Shown: piece after piece, positions 9,214 through 16,854 of the stretch
Position numbering within the stretch: position 1 is the stretch's first letter
Layout of the letters: each line of letters starts with the position of its first letter
Origin: an uncultured Granulosicoccus sp.
GTDB taxonomy: Bacteria > Pseudomonadota > Gammaproteobacteria > Granulosicoccales > Granulosicoccaceae
Reading direction: 5' to 3'
Length of the DNA stretch: 64,000 nucleotides
NCBI GenBank assembly: GCA_947492525.1
Contig: CANLNQ010000010.1
Location: forward strand, 152,899-216,898
Translations under genes and position numbers: made by a program
Notes under the pieces: generated by a model
The model's database searches: none
Seen by the model: the letters and a program-made list of their open reading frames with translations, nothing else
What the model was told of the DNA's origin: nothing

Positions 9214-9243
9214 TTGATCTTCAGTCAATAAATTGCTTATAGT
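9214..9243 (+). promoter_or_regulatory. Sigma-70-like promoter of the oxygenase operon
   Basis: TTGATC (9214-9219) and TATAGT (9238-9243) are separated by 18 bases, in an A/T-rich stretch, 32 bases before the ATG at 9276. GAATCGGAG lies shortly before the start codon and can serve as ribosome binding site. Confidence 0.55.
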
Positions 9244-9275
9244 GCAATGATCAATTCGAGAATCGGAGCACGACG

Positions 9276-10292
9276 ATGAGCGTCCAGGCAAGGCAGACCC
9301 TCGCATCGCAGATACCGGTCATTGATCTCTCACCACTGACGCGCGCAGCCGTCAAGGCAGCCGATTCGGGCAAGGACAGTGTGGCCGGTACGGCCGCCAG
9401 AGAGGTTGCCGCCGCACTGCACGCGGCCAGCCAGGGGCTCGGCTTCATCTACATCAGTGGGCACGGCATCCCACAGCACTGTATCGATGAGGCAAGACGT
9501 GCGGCCTACGAGTTCTTTCGTACGGACGATGAGCGCAAGGCAAGCGTTTCGGTTTCTGCGCACCATCGCGGTTGGTTGCGCCCGGGCGGGGCAAGAATGC
9601 AGGACGACGCAGCGGTCGATCTGAAGGAGAGCTTCATCTGGGGACATGAAGACCGCGACGGGCACACCGAATCCGATCATCCCTTGCGCGGACCCAACCA
9701 GTGGCCGAGTGATCAGCCACAGTTGCAGGCAAGTGCCATGCGCTATTTTCGCGAAGCCCATGAAGTGGCCTACCGCCTGATGCAAGGCTTTGCCCTGGGA
9801 CTCGACCTGCCCTCGAACTTCTTTCTGCAACACTGCGAACGCCCGATCAGTCGCGGCTCCTTCGTCTACTATCCGCCACAGGAGTCCCGGGCGACCGAAC
9901 AGTTCGGGGTCGGACCTCACACGGATTTCGGTGTCCTGACCGTGCTGTGCCAGGACGACGTGGGCGGCCTGCAGGTGCAGGATGTCAATGGAGACTGGAT
10001 AGAAGCCCCACCCATGGAAGGAACGCTGGTGGTCAATGTGGGCGACCTTCTGTCGCGCTGGACCGAAGGCGAGTACAAGTCCACCCCCCATCGCGTCATC
10101 AACAGCTCCGGACGTGAACGCCTGTCGCTGGTACTGGCCTTCGACCCGGACCCCGAGACACTGATCGATGCCTGTCAGGTCCATGGTGAAGGGCACCTGG
10201 CCTCCGAGCCTCCCATCAGCTGTGGCGAGTATCTGCTGCAGCGATTTGCCCGAGCGTTTTCCTATCGCGACAAGCCGGCGGCAAAACTTTGA
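9276..10292 (+). CDS. 2-oxoglutarate/Fe(II)-dependent oxygenase, isopenicillin-N-synthase-like
   Basis: 338 residues. The N-terminal DIOX_N part has IPVIDLSPL and GFIYISGHGI; the C-terminal double-stranded beta-helix carries the iron ligands in PHTDFGVLTVL (H, D) and the distal histidine in STPHRVINSSGRERLSL, with the RxS pair that binds 2-oxoglutarate. Members hydroxylate, desaturate or ring-close small molecules in the cytoplasm. It is first in a four-gene operon with an XRE-cupin regulator, an AhpD-like protein and an M29/NicX-like protein, divergent from an amino-acid-type ABC transporter, so the substrate is probably the imported compound. The exact reaction is unknown. Start ATG at 9276 is supported by the GGAG upstream. 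Confidence 0.9.
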   Translation: MSVQARQTLASQIPVIDLSPLTRAAVKAADSGKDSVAGTAAREVAAALHAASQGLGFIYISGHGIPQHCIDEARRAAYEFFRTDDERKASVSVSAHHRGWLRPGGARMQDDAAVDLKESFIWGHEDRDGHTESDHPLRGPNQWPSDQPQLQASAMRYFREAHEVAYRLMQGFALGLDLPSNFFLQHCERPISRGSFVYYPPQESRATEQFGVGPHTDFGVLTVLCQDDVGGLQVQDVNGDWIEAPPMEGTLVVNVGDLLSRWTEGEYKSTPHRVINSSGRERLSLVLAFDPDPETLIDACQVHGEGHLASEPPISCGEYLLQRFARAFSYRDKPAAKL

Positions 10293-10307
10293 AGGAACAC
10301 TCACCTC

Positions 10308-10916
10308 ATGACTGATTCCAGGGACGTCGACGAGAGTACCGAGAATCGGGATGTCGATGCAGCGATCGGTACAACCCTGCGCAATCTGCGAGAGAGTCAG
10401 GCACTCAATGCCCGGCAACTGGCAGAGCTGTCGGGTGTTTCGGCGGCCATGATCAGTCGTATCGAAAATGCACAAGTGTCCCCGTCGATTGCCACCATGA
10501 CGGCATTGACACGCGCCCTGCATGTGCCTCTGGTAACCCTGTTTCGCAATACATCGGCTGAACTGGCCGATTACACACTGACACGTCGGGGCGAAGGGGT
10601 CGTGTCGACACGGCTGCACGGGGAGCACATTCATCACTTCATCAATCTGGCGTCCCACCGACGCCGGGATCTGATGTTCGAATCACACCTGATCACGATC
10701 AGGAAACAGGATGCCCCGCCACCACACTATGTGGCCCATGGCGTCCTCTTTCTGCACGTGCTCAGCGGCTCGGCTCACTATCAATACGGCACACAGGTCA
10801 TGACATTGAACGAAGGCGACAGCCTGAGCATCGATGCGGAGCTGTCTCATGGCATCAATGAGCTGCTCAGCGACGAATTCATCTTTCTTTCAGTTCAGGC
10901 GGAGTGCCGACAATGA
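10308..10916 (+). CDS. XRE-family regulator with C-terminal cupin domain
   Basis: 202 residues. Residues about 18-75 form a helix-turn-helix (LRNLRESQALNARQLAEL, SGVSAAMISRIENAQVSPSI). A cupin-like sensor occupies about 115-200 (APPPHYVAHGVLFLHVLSG, EGDSLSIDAELSHG). Such regulators usually repress small catabolic or stress operons and respond to the pathway substrate. The gene is second in the oxygenase operon and overlaps the next gene by 4 bases (ATGA). It is the obvious candidate to bind the inverted repeat at 9176-9204 and to control the transporter and catabolic genes together. Confidence 0.9.
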   Translation: MTDSRDVDESTENRDVDAAIGTTLRNLRESQALNARQLAELSGVSAAMISRIENAQVSPSIATMTALTRALHVPLVTLFRNTSAELADYTLTRRGEGVVSTRLHGEHIHHFINLASHRRRDLMFESHLITIRKQDAPPPHYVAHGVLFLHVLSGSAHYQYGTQVMTLNEGDSLSIDAELSHGINELLSDEFIFLSVQAECRQ

Positions 10917-11485
10917 GTGCATGGATAGAGATGATCAGCGATGATGACGCTGATGAGGAATTGCTCGAGACCTTGAAACTGGCTCGCACGCCGCACGGCA
11001 CGGTCGATAACGTCATGCGCGTTCATTCGCTTCGACCGAACACCATGCGTGGGCATGTCACGCTGTACCGGGCCGCCCTTCACGATGAGTCCAATACTCT
11101 GCCCACCTGGTTGCAGGAAACCCTCTCATCCTATGTCTCCATACTCAATGACTGTCCCTATTCTCTGGCCAATCACTGGGCGAATGCGCGTCACCTGATT
11201 GCCGACGAGGAACGCGCCGACGCCATTGAACAGGCTCTCGCAGCCGACCAACCCGAAGCGGTCTTCGACGGCGCGCAACTTTCGTTGATGCAGTATGCCC
11301 GCAAGCTGACACTCAGCCCCGGGGACATGAGCAAAGAGGATGTCGAGCAGCTGCAGGCGTTCGGCTACAGCGATGGCGAGATTCTGGAAGCCAACCAGAT
11401 CATTGCCTATTTCAACTACGTCAACCGCCTGCTCAACGGTCTGGGCGTCAGTACCGATGGCGATATCGTAGGCTACTACTCATGA
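10913..11485 (+). CDS. AhpD/carboxymuconolactone-decarboxylase-like protein with altered active-site cysteine
   Basis: 190 residues. ATG at 10913 overlaps the regulator's stop (ATGA) and has GGAG 8 bases upstream, so the GTG nine bases earlier is rejected. The helical fold and SYVSILNDCPYSLANHWAN place it with the uncharacterised peroxidase-related branch of the AhpD/CMD family. That family normally has C-x-x-C and a following histidine; here the pair is C81-P-Y-S84 with H88, so the second cysteine is replaced by serine and a dithiol peroxidase cycle is impossible. It may act as a monothiol enzyme or have another role. It overlaps the next gene by 4 bases, implying coupled translation. Confidence 0.82.
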   Translation: MSAWIEMISDDDADEELLETLKLARTPHGTVDNVMRVHSLRPNTMRGHVTLYRAALHDESNTLPTWLQETLSSYVSILNDCPYSLANHWANARHLIADEERADAIEQALAADQPEAVFDGAQLSLMQYARKLTLSPGDMSKEDVEQLQAFGYSDGEILEANQIIAYFNYVNRLLNGLGVSTDGDIVGYYS

Positions 11486-12585
11486 TGTCCAGTGCCGAGG
11501 GCGCACAGTTCGCAGGCGCCATGACGCTGCTGCGTGACTGCGTCGGTGGCGAGCCGGGACAGAGCCTGCTGGTGGTCAGCGAACCTGAAGGTAGCGGCTT
11601 CTACGATGATGATGCCCCCAAGGTGACGGCAGCAGCCGGACGCTTCATCGGCATGCGGGTGTATCAGACACAGTCGGAGTGCTTTCTGGCCACCGCCGAG
11701 GACCGAACACTGCTACTGGATCTGCTGCGCGGCTTTGACCATATCGTGTTCTTTTCCCGAGTCGGTGATCAGATTCGCTTTACTGCCGACAAGGACATGC
11801 CCTCGTCCACCATGTGCTACACGCTGGATCTGGAATCGCTCAATTCGGCCTTCGGCACTGCCTGCTACCACGGCATGTGCGCTGTCAAGGAGGTGATCGA
11901 GAACGCCTTTTTCGCCTCGAACCACATCCGCGTCAGCTGCCCCCGGGGCACCGACTATGAAGGCTCCCCGCAATGGCCTCGTGGCAATACGGGCGAGGTT
12001 CGCATCAAGCGTTTCCCCATGCTGGTGCCACGACCAGTCCCGGCTGCCGGCTTTCGCGGCAGGGTGGCACTCGACCGCTTTCTTGTTGGCACCGGCTCAC
12101 GGTTCTATCAACCCTACCACCTGCCCATCAGGGAAACGGTTTACGCTCATATAGCCGACAATCGCATCGTGGATTTCACCGGCCCCGATGCCGAGGTGCA
12201 ACGCGTGTGGCAACACTACAAGCATGTCAGCCAGCTGTACGAGATCGACCCCATGTATGTGCATTCCTGGCATGCCGGCATTCACCCGGGCTGTCATTTT
12301 CAGAACCGGGCAGAAGCCGACATACTGCGATGGTCCGGCACGGCATTCGGCAATCCGCGCATTCTGCATTTCCACACCTGCGGCAACTATGCACCGGGTG
12401 AGATTTCCTGGAATATCCTGGATGCGACGATCAGACTTGACGATGTGCCCATCTGGGACAAGGGCGTACTGAAACCCGAACGGCTACCCGGCATTGAACC
12501 GGTGCTCGAGAACCACCCTCACCTGCTGGAACTGTACCGACACCCGCACAGGGAAGTCGGCATGGAGAGTCTGGAGGAGGCTTGA
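11482..12585 (+). CDS. Conserved protein distantly resembling M29 aminopeptidases / NicX-type ring-cleavage dioxygenases (tentative)
   Basis: 367 residues, starting at an ATGA overlap with the AhpD-like gene. I do not recognise it firmly. The N-terminal half resembles the alpha/beta domain of M29-type proteins (QSLLVVSEPEGSG, DHIVFFSRVGDQI). The C-terminal half has candidate metal ligands in HSWHAGIHPGCHF, ILHFHTCGNYAPGEISWN and a closing DVPIWDKG, laid out like M29 aminopeptidases and 2,5-dihydroxypyridine dioxygenase. Its operon partners, an Fe(II) oxygenase and an AhpD-like protein, favour a ring- or amide-cleavage role over plain peptidase activity, but this is inference. Downstream, a 9-bp tandem repeat begins at its last codon and stop. 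Confidence 0.55.
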   Translation: MMSSAEGAQFAGAMTLLRDCVGGEPGQSLLVVSEPEGSGFYDDDAPKVTAAAGRFIGMRVYQTQSECFLATAEDRTLLLDLLRGFDHIVFFSRVGDQIRFTADKDMPSSTMCYTLDLESLNSAFGTACYHGMCAVKEVIENAFFASNHIRVSCPRGTDYEGSPQWPRGNTGEVRIKRFPMLVPRPVPAAGFRGRVALDRFLVGTGSRFYQPYHLPIRETVYAHIADNRIVDFTGPDAEVQRVWQHYKHVSQLYEIDPMYVHSWHAGIHPGCHFQNRAEADILRWSGTAFGNPRILHFHTCGNYAPGEISWNILDATIRLDDVPIWDKGVLKPERLPGIEPVLENHPHLLELYRHPHREVGMESLEEA

Positions 12586-12669
12586 GTCGCTTGAGTGGCG
12601 TGACTGGTTTGATCGGCTCGAACGACTTGAGCGACTTGAGCGACTTGAGCGACTTGAGCGACTTGAGCG
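12580..12669. repeat. 9-bp tandem repeat array starting at a gene's stop codon
   Basis: Ten consecutive 9-base units fill the whole gap between two convergent genes. The first unit (GCTTGAGTC) contains the last base pairs and TGA stop of the gene ending at 12585. Units 2-5 are degenerate and the last five are identical (ACTTGAGCG). The array stops just before the TAG of the DUF1801 gene. The gradient from diverged to identical copies suggests growth by slippage at one end. Confidence 0.95.
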
Positions 12670-12670
12670 A

Positions 12671-13087
12671 CTAGCTGGATGATCGCCGATCACGGTGGTA
12701 GTACAAGGCCATTCGCACGCTCTGTGCGATAGCCCCTTCGGGCAGGGGCTTGTCGATATCGAACACCATGGCGCGGTTCTTCTCGTATTTCAGCTCATCA
12801 CCGAACAGGGATCGGAATGATTCCACCAGCGTGGTGTTGCAGTTGAAATAAAGCCCCAGATGCTGCTCGTCATGAACAGCCACTCTGACTGCACTGCCGA
12901 CCCGCGCCTTCACCGGTGAATAGCTCGGCTGCCCCCATTTCAGGGTCTCCTGCAATCCGCCCGTTGCATCCAGGGTTTCTGCGCTCGTGAGTATGAGCGC
13001 ACGCAGAGCCAGAGCCGGCGCCTGGAATCGTTCCGGCATCGCCAGATAGGCGCGCTCGACCGATGCGTTGTCGATTGTCATCAGCAT
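12671..13087 (-). CDS. DUF1801 / YdhG-like small protein
   Basis: 138 residues. The pattern LKWGQPSYSPVKARVGSAVR and LGLYFNCNTTL with a C-terminal AIAQSVRMALYYHRDR is that of the DUF1801 (YdhG/YjbR-like) family of small cytoplasmic alpha/beta proteins of unknown biochemical role. It is transcribed alone, convergent with the M29-like gene; its stop codon lies immediately beside the 9-bp repeat array. The ATG at codon 3 is a possible alternative start. Confidence 0.8.
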   Translation of the reverse strand: MLMTIDNASVERAYLAMPERFQAPALALRALILTSAETLDATGGLQETLKWGQPSYSPVKARVGSAVRVAVHDEQHLGLYFNCNTTLVESFRSLFGDELKYEKNRAMVFDIDKPLPEGAIAQSVRMALYYHRDRRSSS

Positions 13088-13403
13088 CGCTACCCGGACC
13101 TTGTGATCAATGAAGTGTTTGCAGCAACATGCACGAAATACCGTAGAAGCGCAAGTTCACAAAGTGTTCCAGCGCTACCCGCAGTATGATCCCAAGCTGC
13201 TGAAAACCGTTGCAAGTATCTCGTCGTCGCTATCGAGTGACCTCCTCACTGTGCTTCCGTGAATTCTTCACGAAAATCTGTTTCCTTCGCGCTTAGAGTC
13301 AATGCATACCGGATGTCGCCAACCAAGCCATTCGCACCAGTACCTTCCCATGCGGTTTCATGTTGGCGATTCATGAATAGACAGTTACTAACGGAGAAAC
13401 CAG
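13088..13403. other. Non-coding gap between the DUF1801 gene and an orphan gene
   Basis: About 316 bases, noticeably less GC-rich than the neighbourhood. It must contain the divergent promoters of both flanking genes, but I find no clear hexamer pair, hairpin or repeat. Short open frames on both strands lack supporting features. Confidence 0.5.
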
Positions 13404-14228
13404 ATGCCTCACATTTTCCAACAAGAAGAATCACACTTGACTGCACGACAGTCCTCGGTCGCTGCCACCGGCATGAATAATCTGAGAATGGACCAAGCAT
13501 CCATATTTGCATTTCTGGAGATAGACCCTAACGCCGTCCAGCCTGCTACTGCTCAGCAAGGCACTGCAAACGCCTGGCAATCAGCGGCACCTTCTTTCAA
13601 CGCTAACCGGCCACAACCCAGGCCACGTAGTTACGACGACAAAGTCGCCTTCACGGGTGTCGTCGATGTTGTTACCCAGACTCTCTATTTATGTCCGTTG
13701 GTTGCAGCGCGTAAATCACGAAGATATGCGGGACCACTGCGATATGCAGGCCGAGATTTGACCCCGGTGGATCACTTTTCCGGATATGCATTCGATGTGC
13801 TTCTCGGACCAGGCGCTGGGAAGCAAATGATCACTGCAGCAAAACAGAACCCGGGGCAACCTATCCGTCTGGGAAGACCCGGTGTTACGCAGTTCGCACG
13901 CAATCCCATCACCACACCTGTGGATACTCATCGTATCGCCGGCACACGGGGCAGTTCGGCGGGTACGGGTCAGCGAACCTTTGACCCGGGAAATGCCGCA
14001 CTGGGCTTTTGGGATTCAGCCGGTCATCGTGAATTGGCAAGACGTCTCGGACACGCCGCCAATCCAGATCGTCTCATCAGCTTTGCGATCGAGAAAAATG
14101 GAATAGATCTGCACAAGCATCGAGTACTCTTGGTTTCACGCTTGAACATGCATCACTTTGGGGTTCGTGGCATGACGAGTGCGTTTGCGAAAAAGATTAC
14201 CGGCTGCTTGGAATTTCATATTCGCTGA
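13404..14228 (+). CDS. Orphan hypothetical protein
   Basis: 274 residues, not recognised. ATG at 13404 has GGAG 9 bases upstream, which supports the start. The first ~80 residues are rich in Q, A, N and P (AVQPATAQQGTANAWQSAAP) and look disordered. Residues about 85-274 seem folded, with many R, G and H residues (RKSRRYAGPLRYAGRDL, TPVDTHRIAGTRGSS). No signal peptide or membrane segment is seen. Base composition is lower in GC than in flanking genes, and it stands alone between unrelated genes, which suggests horizontal acquisition. A secreted-effector or toxin-like nature is conceivable but unsupported. Confidence 0.6.
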   Translation: MPHIFQQEESHLTARQSSVAATGMNNLRMDQASIFAFLEIDPNAVQPATAQQGTANAWQSAAPSFNANRPQPRPRSYDDKVAFTGVVDVVTQTLYLCPLVAARKSRRYAGPLRYAGRDLTPVDHFSGYAFDVLLGPGAGKQMITAAKQNPGQPIRLGRPGVTQFARNPITTPVDTHRIAGTRGSSAGTGQRTFDPGNAALGFWDSAGHRELARRLGHAANPDRLISFAIEKNGIDLHKHRVLLVSRLNMHHFGVRGMTSAFAKKITGCLEFHIR

Positions 14229-14491
14229 TGCGAATGGTCAGTTTGCGCTCCGCAGCAGACCAACGCCGCCACGCCTGAATCCCGGGTGGACAGATACCCC
14301 CCCCCCTGAGATTGGTCTTGTGCAGACAAGATGGAAACTTGCTCGACCTGGTAAGTGCAGCCTCAGATGTCACCGTACATTGCCTTTCACATCCAGTACT
14401 GGCCGTTCCGGGTAATATGATCTGACTGATCAACGAGCTCGGGATGCTGCACCACCCACGAGCCTCAACTTCTCCAACACGTCTGGAAACC

Positions 14492-16087
14492 ATGAAATTC
14501 CCCTACCCCACAGCCTACCCTTCCCAGCGTTCCGCGGCCCTGGCCGACAATATGGTGGTGGCCTCACAACCACTCGCCGGTCAGGCAGGCCTTGCCATGC
14601 TGAACAAGGGCGGCAATGCGGTGGATGCCGTGCTCGCGGCAGCCATCACCCTCACGCAGGTGGAACCGACCGGTTGCGGCCTGGGTTCTGATGGTTTTGC
14701 CATCATCTGGGATGGCGAGGCGCTGCACGGCCTGAATGCCTCCGGCCGTTCGCCTGCCGCCTGGACGCCGGAGCGCTTTGCCGAGTCGGGTGGCATTCCC
14801 GAGCGTGGCTGGGATACCGTTACGGTACCCGGCGCCGTCGGCGCCTGGGTGGAGCTACACCGACGTTTCGGCAAACTGCCGTTCGCAACACTGTTCGAGC
14901 CGGCCATTCGCTATGCCGAGCAGGGCTTCATCGTCTCCCCCATCATCGGCAAGTCCTGGGGCGTGGGCAGTGAAATCCTGAAGAAGCAACCCGGCTTTGC
15001 CGATCTGTTCATGCCAGGCGGCCGTGCACCGATCGCCGGGGAGCGCTTTGTCAATCCGCATGCCGCCCGTACGCTGAAGGAAATTGCGGAAACGCAAGGC
15101 GAGTCCTTCTATCGAGGTCGGCTGGCAGAACAGATTGCCGCTGCGGCCAGAGCAAACGGCGCGGCGTTGAGTGAAGCCGATATGGCCGAGAATCAACCGG
15201 ATTGGTGCGGCACCGTGTCGCAGGCATTCGATGGCGTCGAGTTGCATGAGATTCCACCAAACGGTCAGGGCATTGCTGCCTGTATGGCGCTGGGCATGCT
15301 GGCACACACCGATATCCGCAACCACGGCCCCGATGATGCGCAATCGCTGCATCTGATGTGGGAAGCCATGAAACTGGCCTTCAGGGATTCCGCAGCCTAT
15401 GTTGCGGATCCTGCCTGTATGAATGATGTATCAGCAGAGCACCTGCTTGATCCCGGCTATCTTGAAGAACGCGCAAGACTGATCGATCCTCGCAAGGCAC
15501 AGGACTTCAAGAGCGGCTCCCCTCGTCGGGGCGGCACGGTCTGTCTGTCCGCTGCCGATAGCAACGGCATGATGGTGTCATTCATCCAGTCCAACTACGA
15601 CGGCTTCGGATCCGGTGTCGCGGTCCCCGACACCGGCATTCACCTGCAAAACCGCGGCTGCGGCTTCACCCTCGAATCAGGCCACCCCAATGAGGTCGGA
15701 CCACGCAAACGACCATTCCACACCATCATTCCGGGCTTTCTGACTGCCAACGGTCAACCCCTCATGGCATTTGGTGTCATGGGCGGCATGATGCAGGCAC
15801 AAGGACATGTGCAGATGGTCTTGAGGACTCAATTATGGGGTCAGGACGTACAAACAGCCGCGGATGCGCCGCGCTGGCGAGTCAAGGATGGCATGGGTGT
15901 GGCTTGCGAAACAGGATTTGCACCAGCCTTGCTGGATACCTTGCGCGGCATGGGCCATGACGTGGAAGTGCTGGACGGAGATCTGGCCTTCGGATTCGGT
16001 GGTGCTCAGCTGATACACCGTCTACCGATCGGCGGCTATGCTGGCGGATCGGATCCACGCAAGGACGGAGGTGCTTATGGCTTCTAG
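14492..16087 (+). CDS. Gamma-glutamyltransferase family protein
   Basis: 531 residues from ATG 14492 (GGAAACC shortly upstream; the longer frame adds an unlikely 16-residue leader). Family blocks: AGLAMLNKGGNAVDAVLAAA, EPTGCGLGSDGF, PGAVGAWVELHRRFG, and the self-processing site with catalytic Thr349 in RRGGTVCLSA, followed by SNYDGFGSGV and a late FGVMGGMMQAQGH. These proenzymes cleave themselves before that Thr and hydrolyse or transfer gamma-glutamyl groups. There is no obvious signal peptide, so it probably acts in the cytoplasm on gamma-glutamyl compounds or related amides. It is transcribed alone, convergent with the pilus operon. Confidence 0.92.
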   Translation: MKFPYPTAYPSQRSAALADNMVVASQPLAGQAGLAMLNKGGNAVDAVLAAAITLTQVEPTGCGLGSDGFAIIWDGEALHGLNASGRSPAAWTPERFAESGGIPERGWDTVTVPGAVGAWVELHRRFGKLPFATLFEPAIRYAEQGFIVSPIIGKSWGVGSEILKKQPGFADLFMPGGRAPIAGERFVNPHAARTLKEIAETQGESFYRGRLAEQIAAAARANGAALSEADMAENQPDWCGTVSQAFDGVELHEIPPNGQGIAACMALGMLAHTDIRNHGPDDAQSLHLMWEAMKLAFRDSAAYVADPACMNDVSAEHLLDPGYLEERARLIDPRKAQDFKSGSPRRGGTVCLSAADSNGMMVSFIQSNYDGFGSGVAVPDTGIHLQNRGCGFTLESGHPNEVGPRKRPFHTIIPGFLTANGQPLMAFGVMGGMMQAQGHVQMVLRTQLWGQDVQTAADAPRWRVKDGMGVACETGFAPALLDTLRGMGHDVEVLDGDLAFGFGGAQLIHRLPIGGYAGGSDPRKDGGAYGF

Positions 16088-16131
16088 ACGTGTTTAGCCA
16101 ATCCGGGACAGCTCATGGATTGCAACCCTGA

Positions 16132-16854
16132 TCAGGGCAACCAACCTGCACGTAGCAGCCAGTAGACGGTTTCAGCAGCCGTTCCCCACAACAACAAATC
16201 ATCGAAGGGGTGCTCGGTATTGACCGAGTGCTCCTGCAAGGTGAAGACCTTGTCTGCATCCAGATTCTCGGATTGATCACCTGCGGAAGAGTGATCTGAA
16301 CCTATGCTGAAGAGCACAAAACTGAGCTCGCTGGCGCGTACACTCCTCGCAGGGCAGTGGCCACTCACGGACTGATTGCAAACCACAAGGTCGGCTGCCA
16401 GTTCCGCTATTCCGACTCGCGAGGCTTCTCCTTCTGTTGTCCAGTCAGGCTCTGCCGGTATCCCGTGCTGATCGTGGCTGAACAGACTGATCGCAAGCTG
16501 ATACGGTCTGCCCCAGGGATCCAGCAGGGCACCGTCAGAGTCGACGGACCCCGGCAGTCCCAGTTCTGCTGCGGGCACGCCACCAGAAAAGCGCGGACAC
16601 ACGGAATCGGTTTCAGCCACCGCTGTCCCGCTACCCGTCATCACAGGACACGGTAGAACACCGGCACTGACGACATGCGCCCACAGGGCGTGACGAATGG
16701 AATCAAGTTGCGACACCGCCTCGCGATGTTGCCGATGCTGCTGCAGGGAAGACAACGGCGCTATCGCCGCTCGTGTCAATACGCCCAGAATCAACAGCAC
16801 GATGGCCATCTCGACCAGCGTTACCCCGCGCATCCCTGCTACCGTTCGTGTCAT
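16132..16854 (-). CDS. Type IV prepilin-like minor pilin of an MSHA-type system
   Basis: 240 residues. The N-terminus is a type IV prepilin signal: short basic leader, then G followed by VTLVEMAIVLLILGVL with Glu at position +5, the substrate of prepilin peptidase/methylase. Paired cysteines occur in the C-terminal globular part (PCPVMTG, VVCNQSVSGHCPA). A DPWGRPYQLAI block is typical of pseudopilin-like subunits. It is the last gene of the operon and overlaps the previous gene by 4 bases (ATGA). It resembles MshO/MshD-type minor pilins; no multi-copy major pilin is visible in the window. Confidence 0.82.
   Translation of the reverse strand: MTRTVAGMRGVTLVEMAIVLLILGVLTRAAIAPLSSLQQHRQHREAVSQLDSIRHALWAHVVSAGVLPCPVMTGSGTAVAETDSVCPRFSGGVPAAELGLPGSVDSDGALLDPWGRPYQLAISLFSHDQHGIPAEPDWTTEGEASRVGIAELAADLVVCNQSVSGHCPARSVRASELSFVLFSIGSDHSSAGDQSENLDADKVFTLQEHSVNTEHPFDDLLLWGTAAETVYWLLRAGWLP

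Noticed and set aside
9330..10658. 442-codon minus-strand open frame
   Set aside because: It is opposite the 2OG oxygenase and XRE-cupin genes, both of which show clear catalytic or DNA-binding motifs; no motif is seen in the reverse frame.
13246..13512. Minus-strand 88-codon frame upstream of the orphan gene
   Set aside because: No ribosome binding site, overlaps the start of the plus-strand gene that has a good one, and shows no protein-like pattern.
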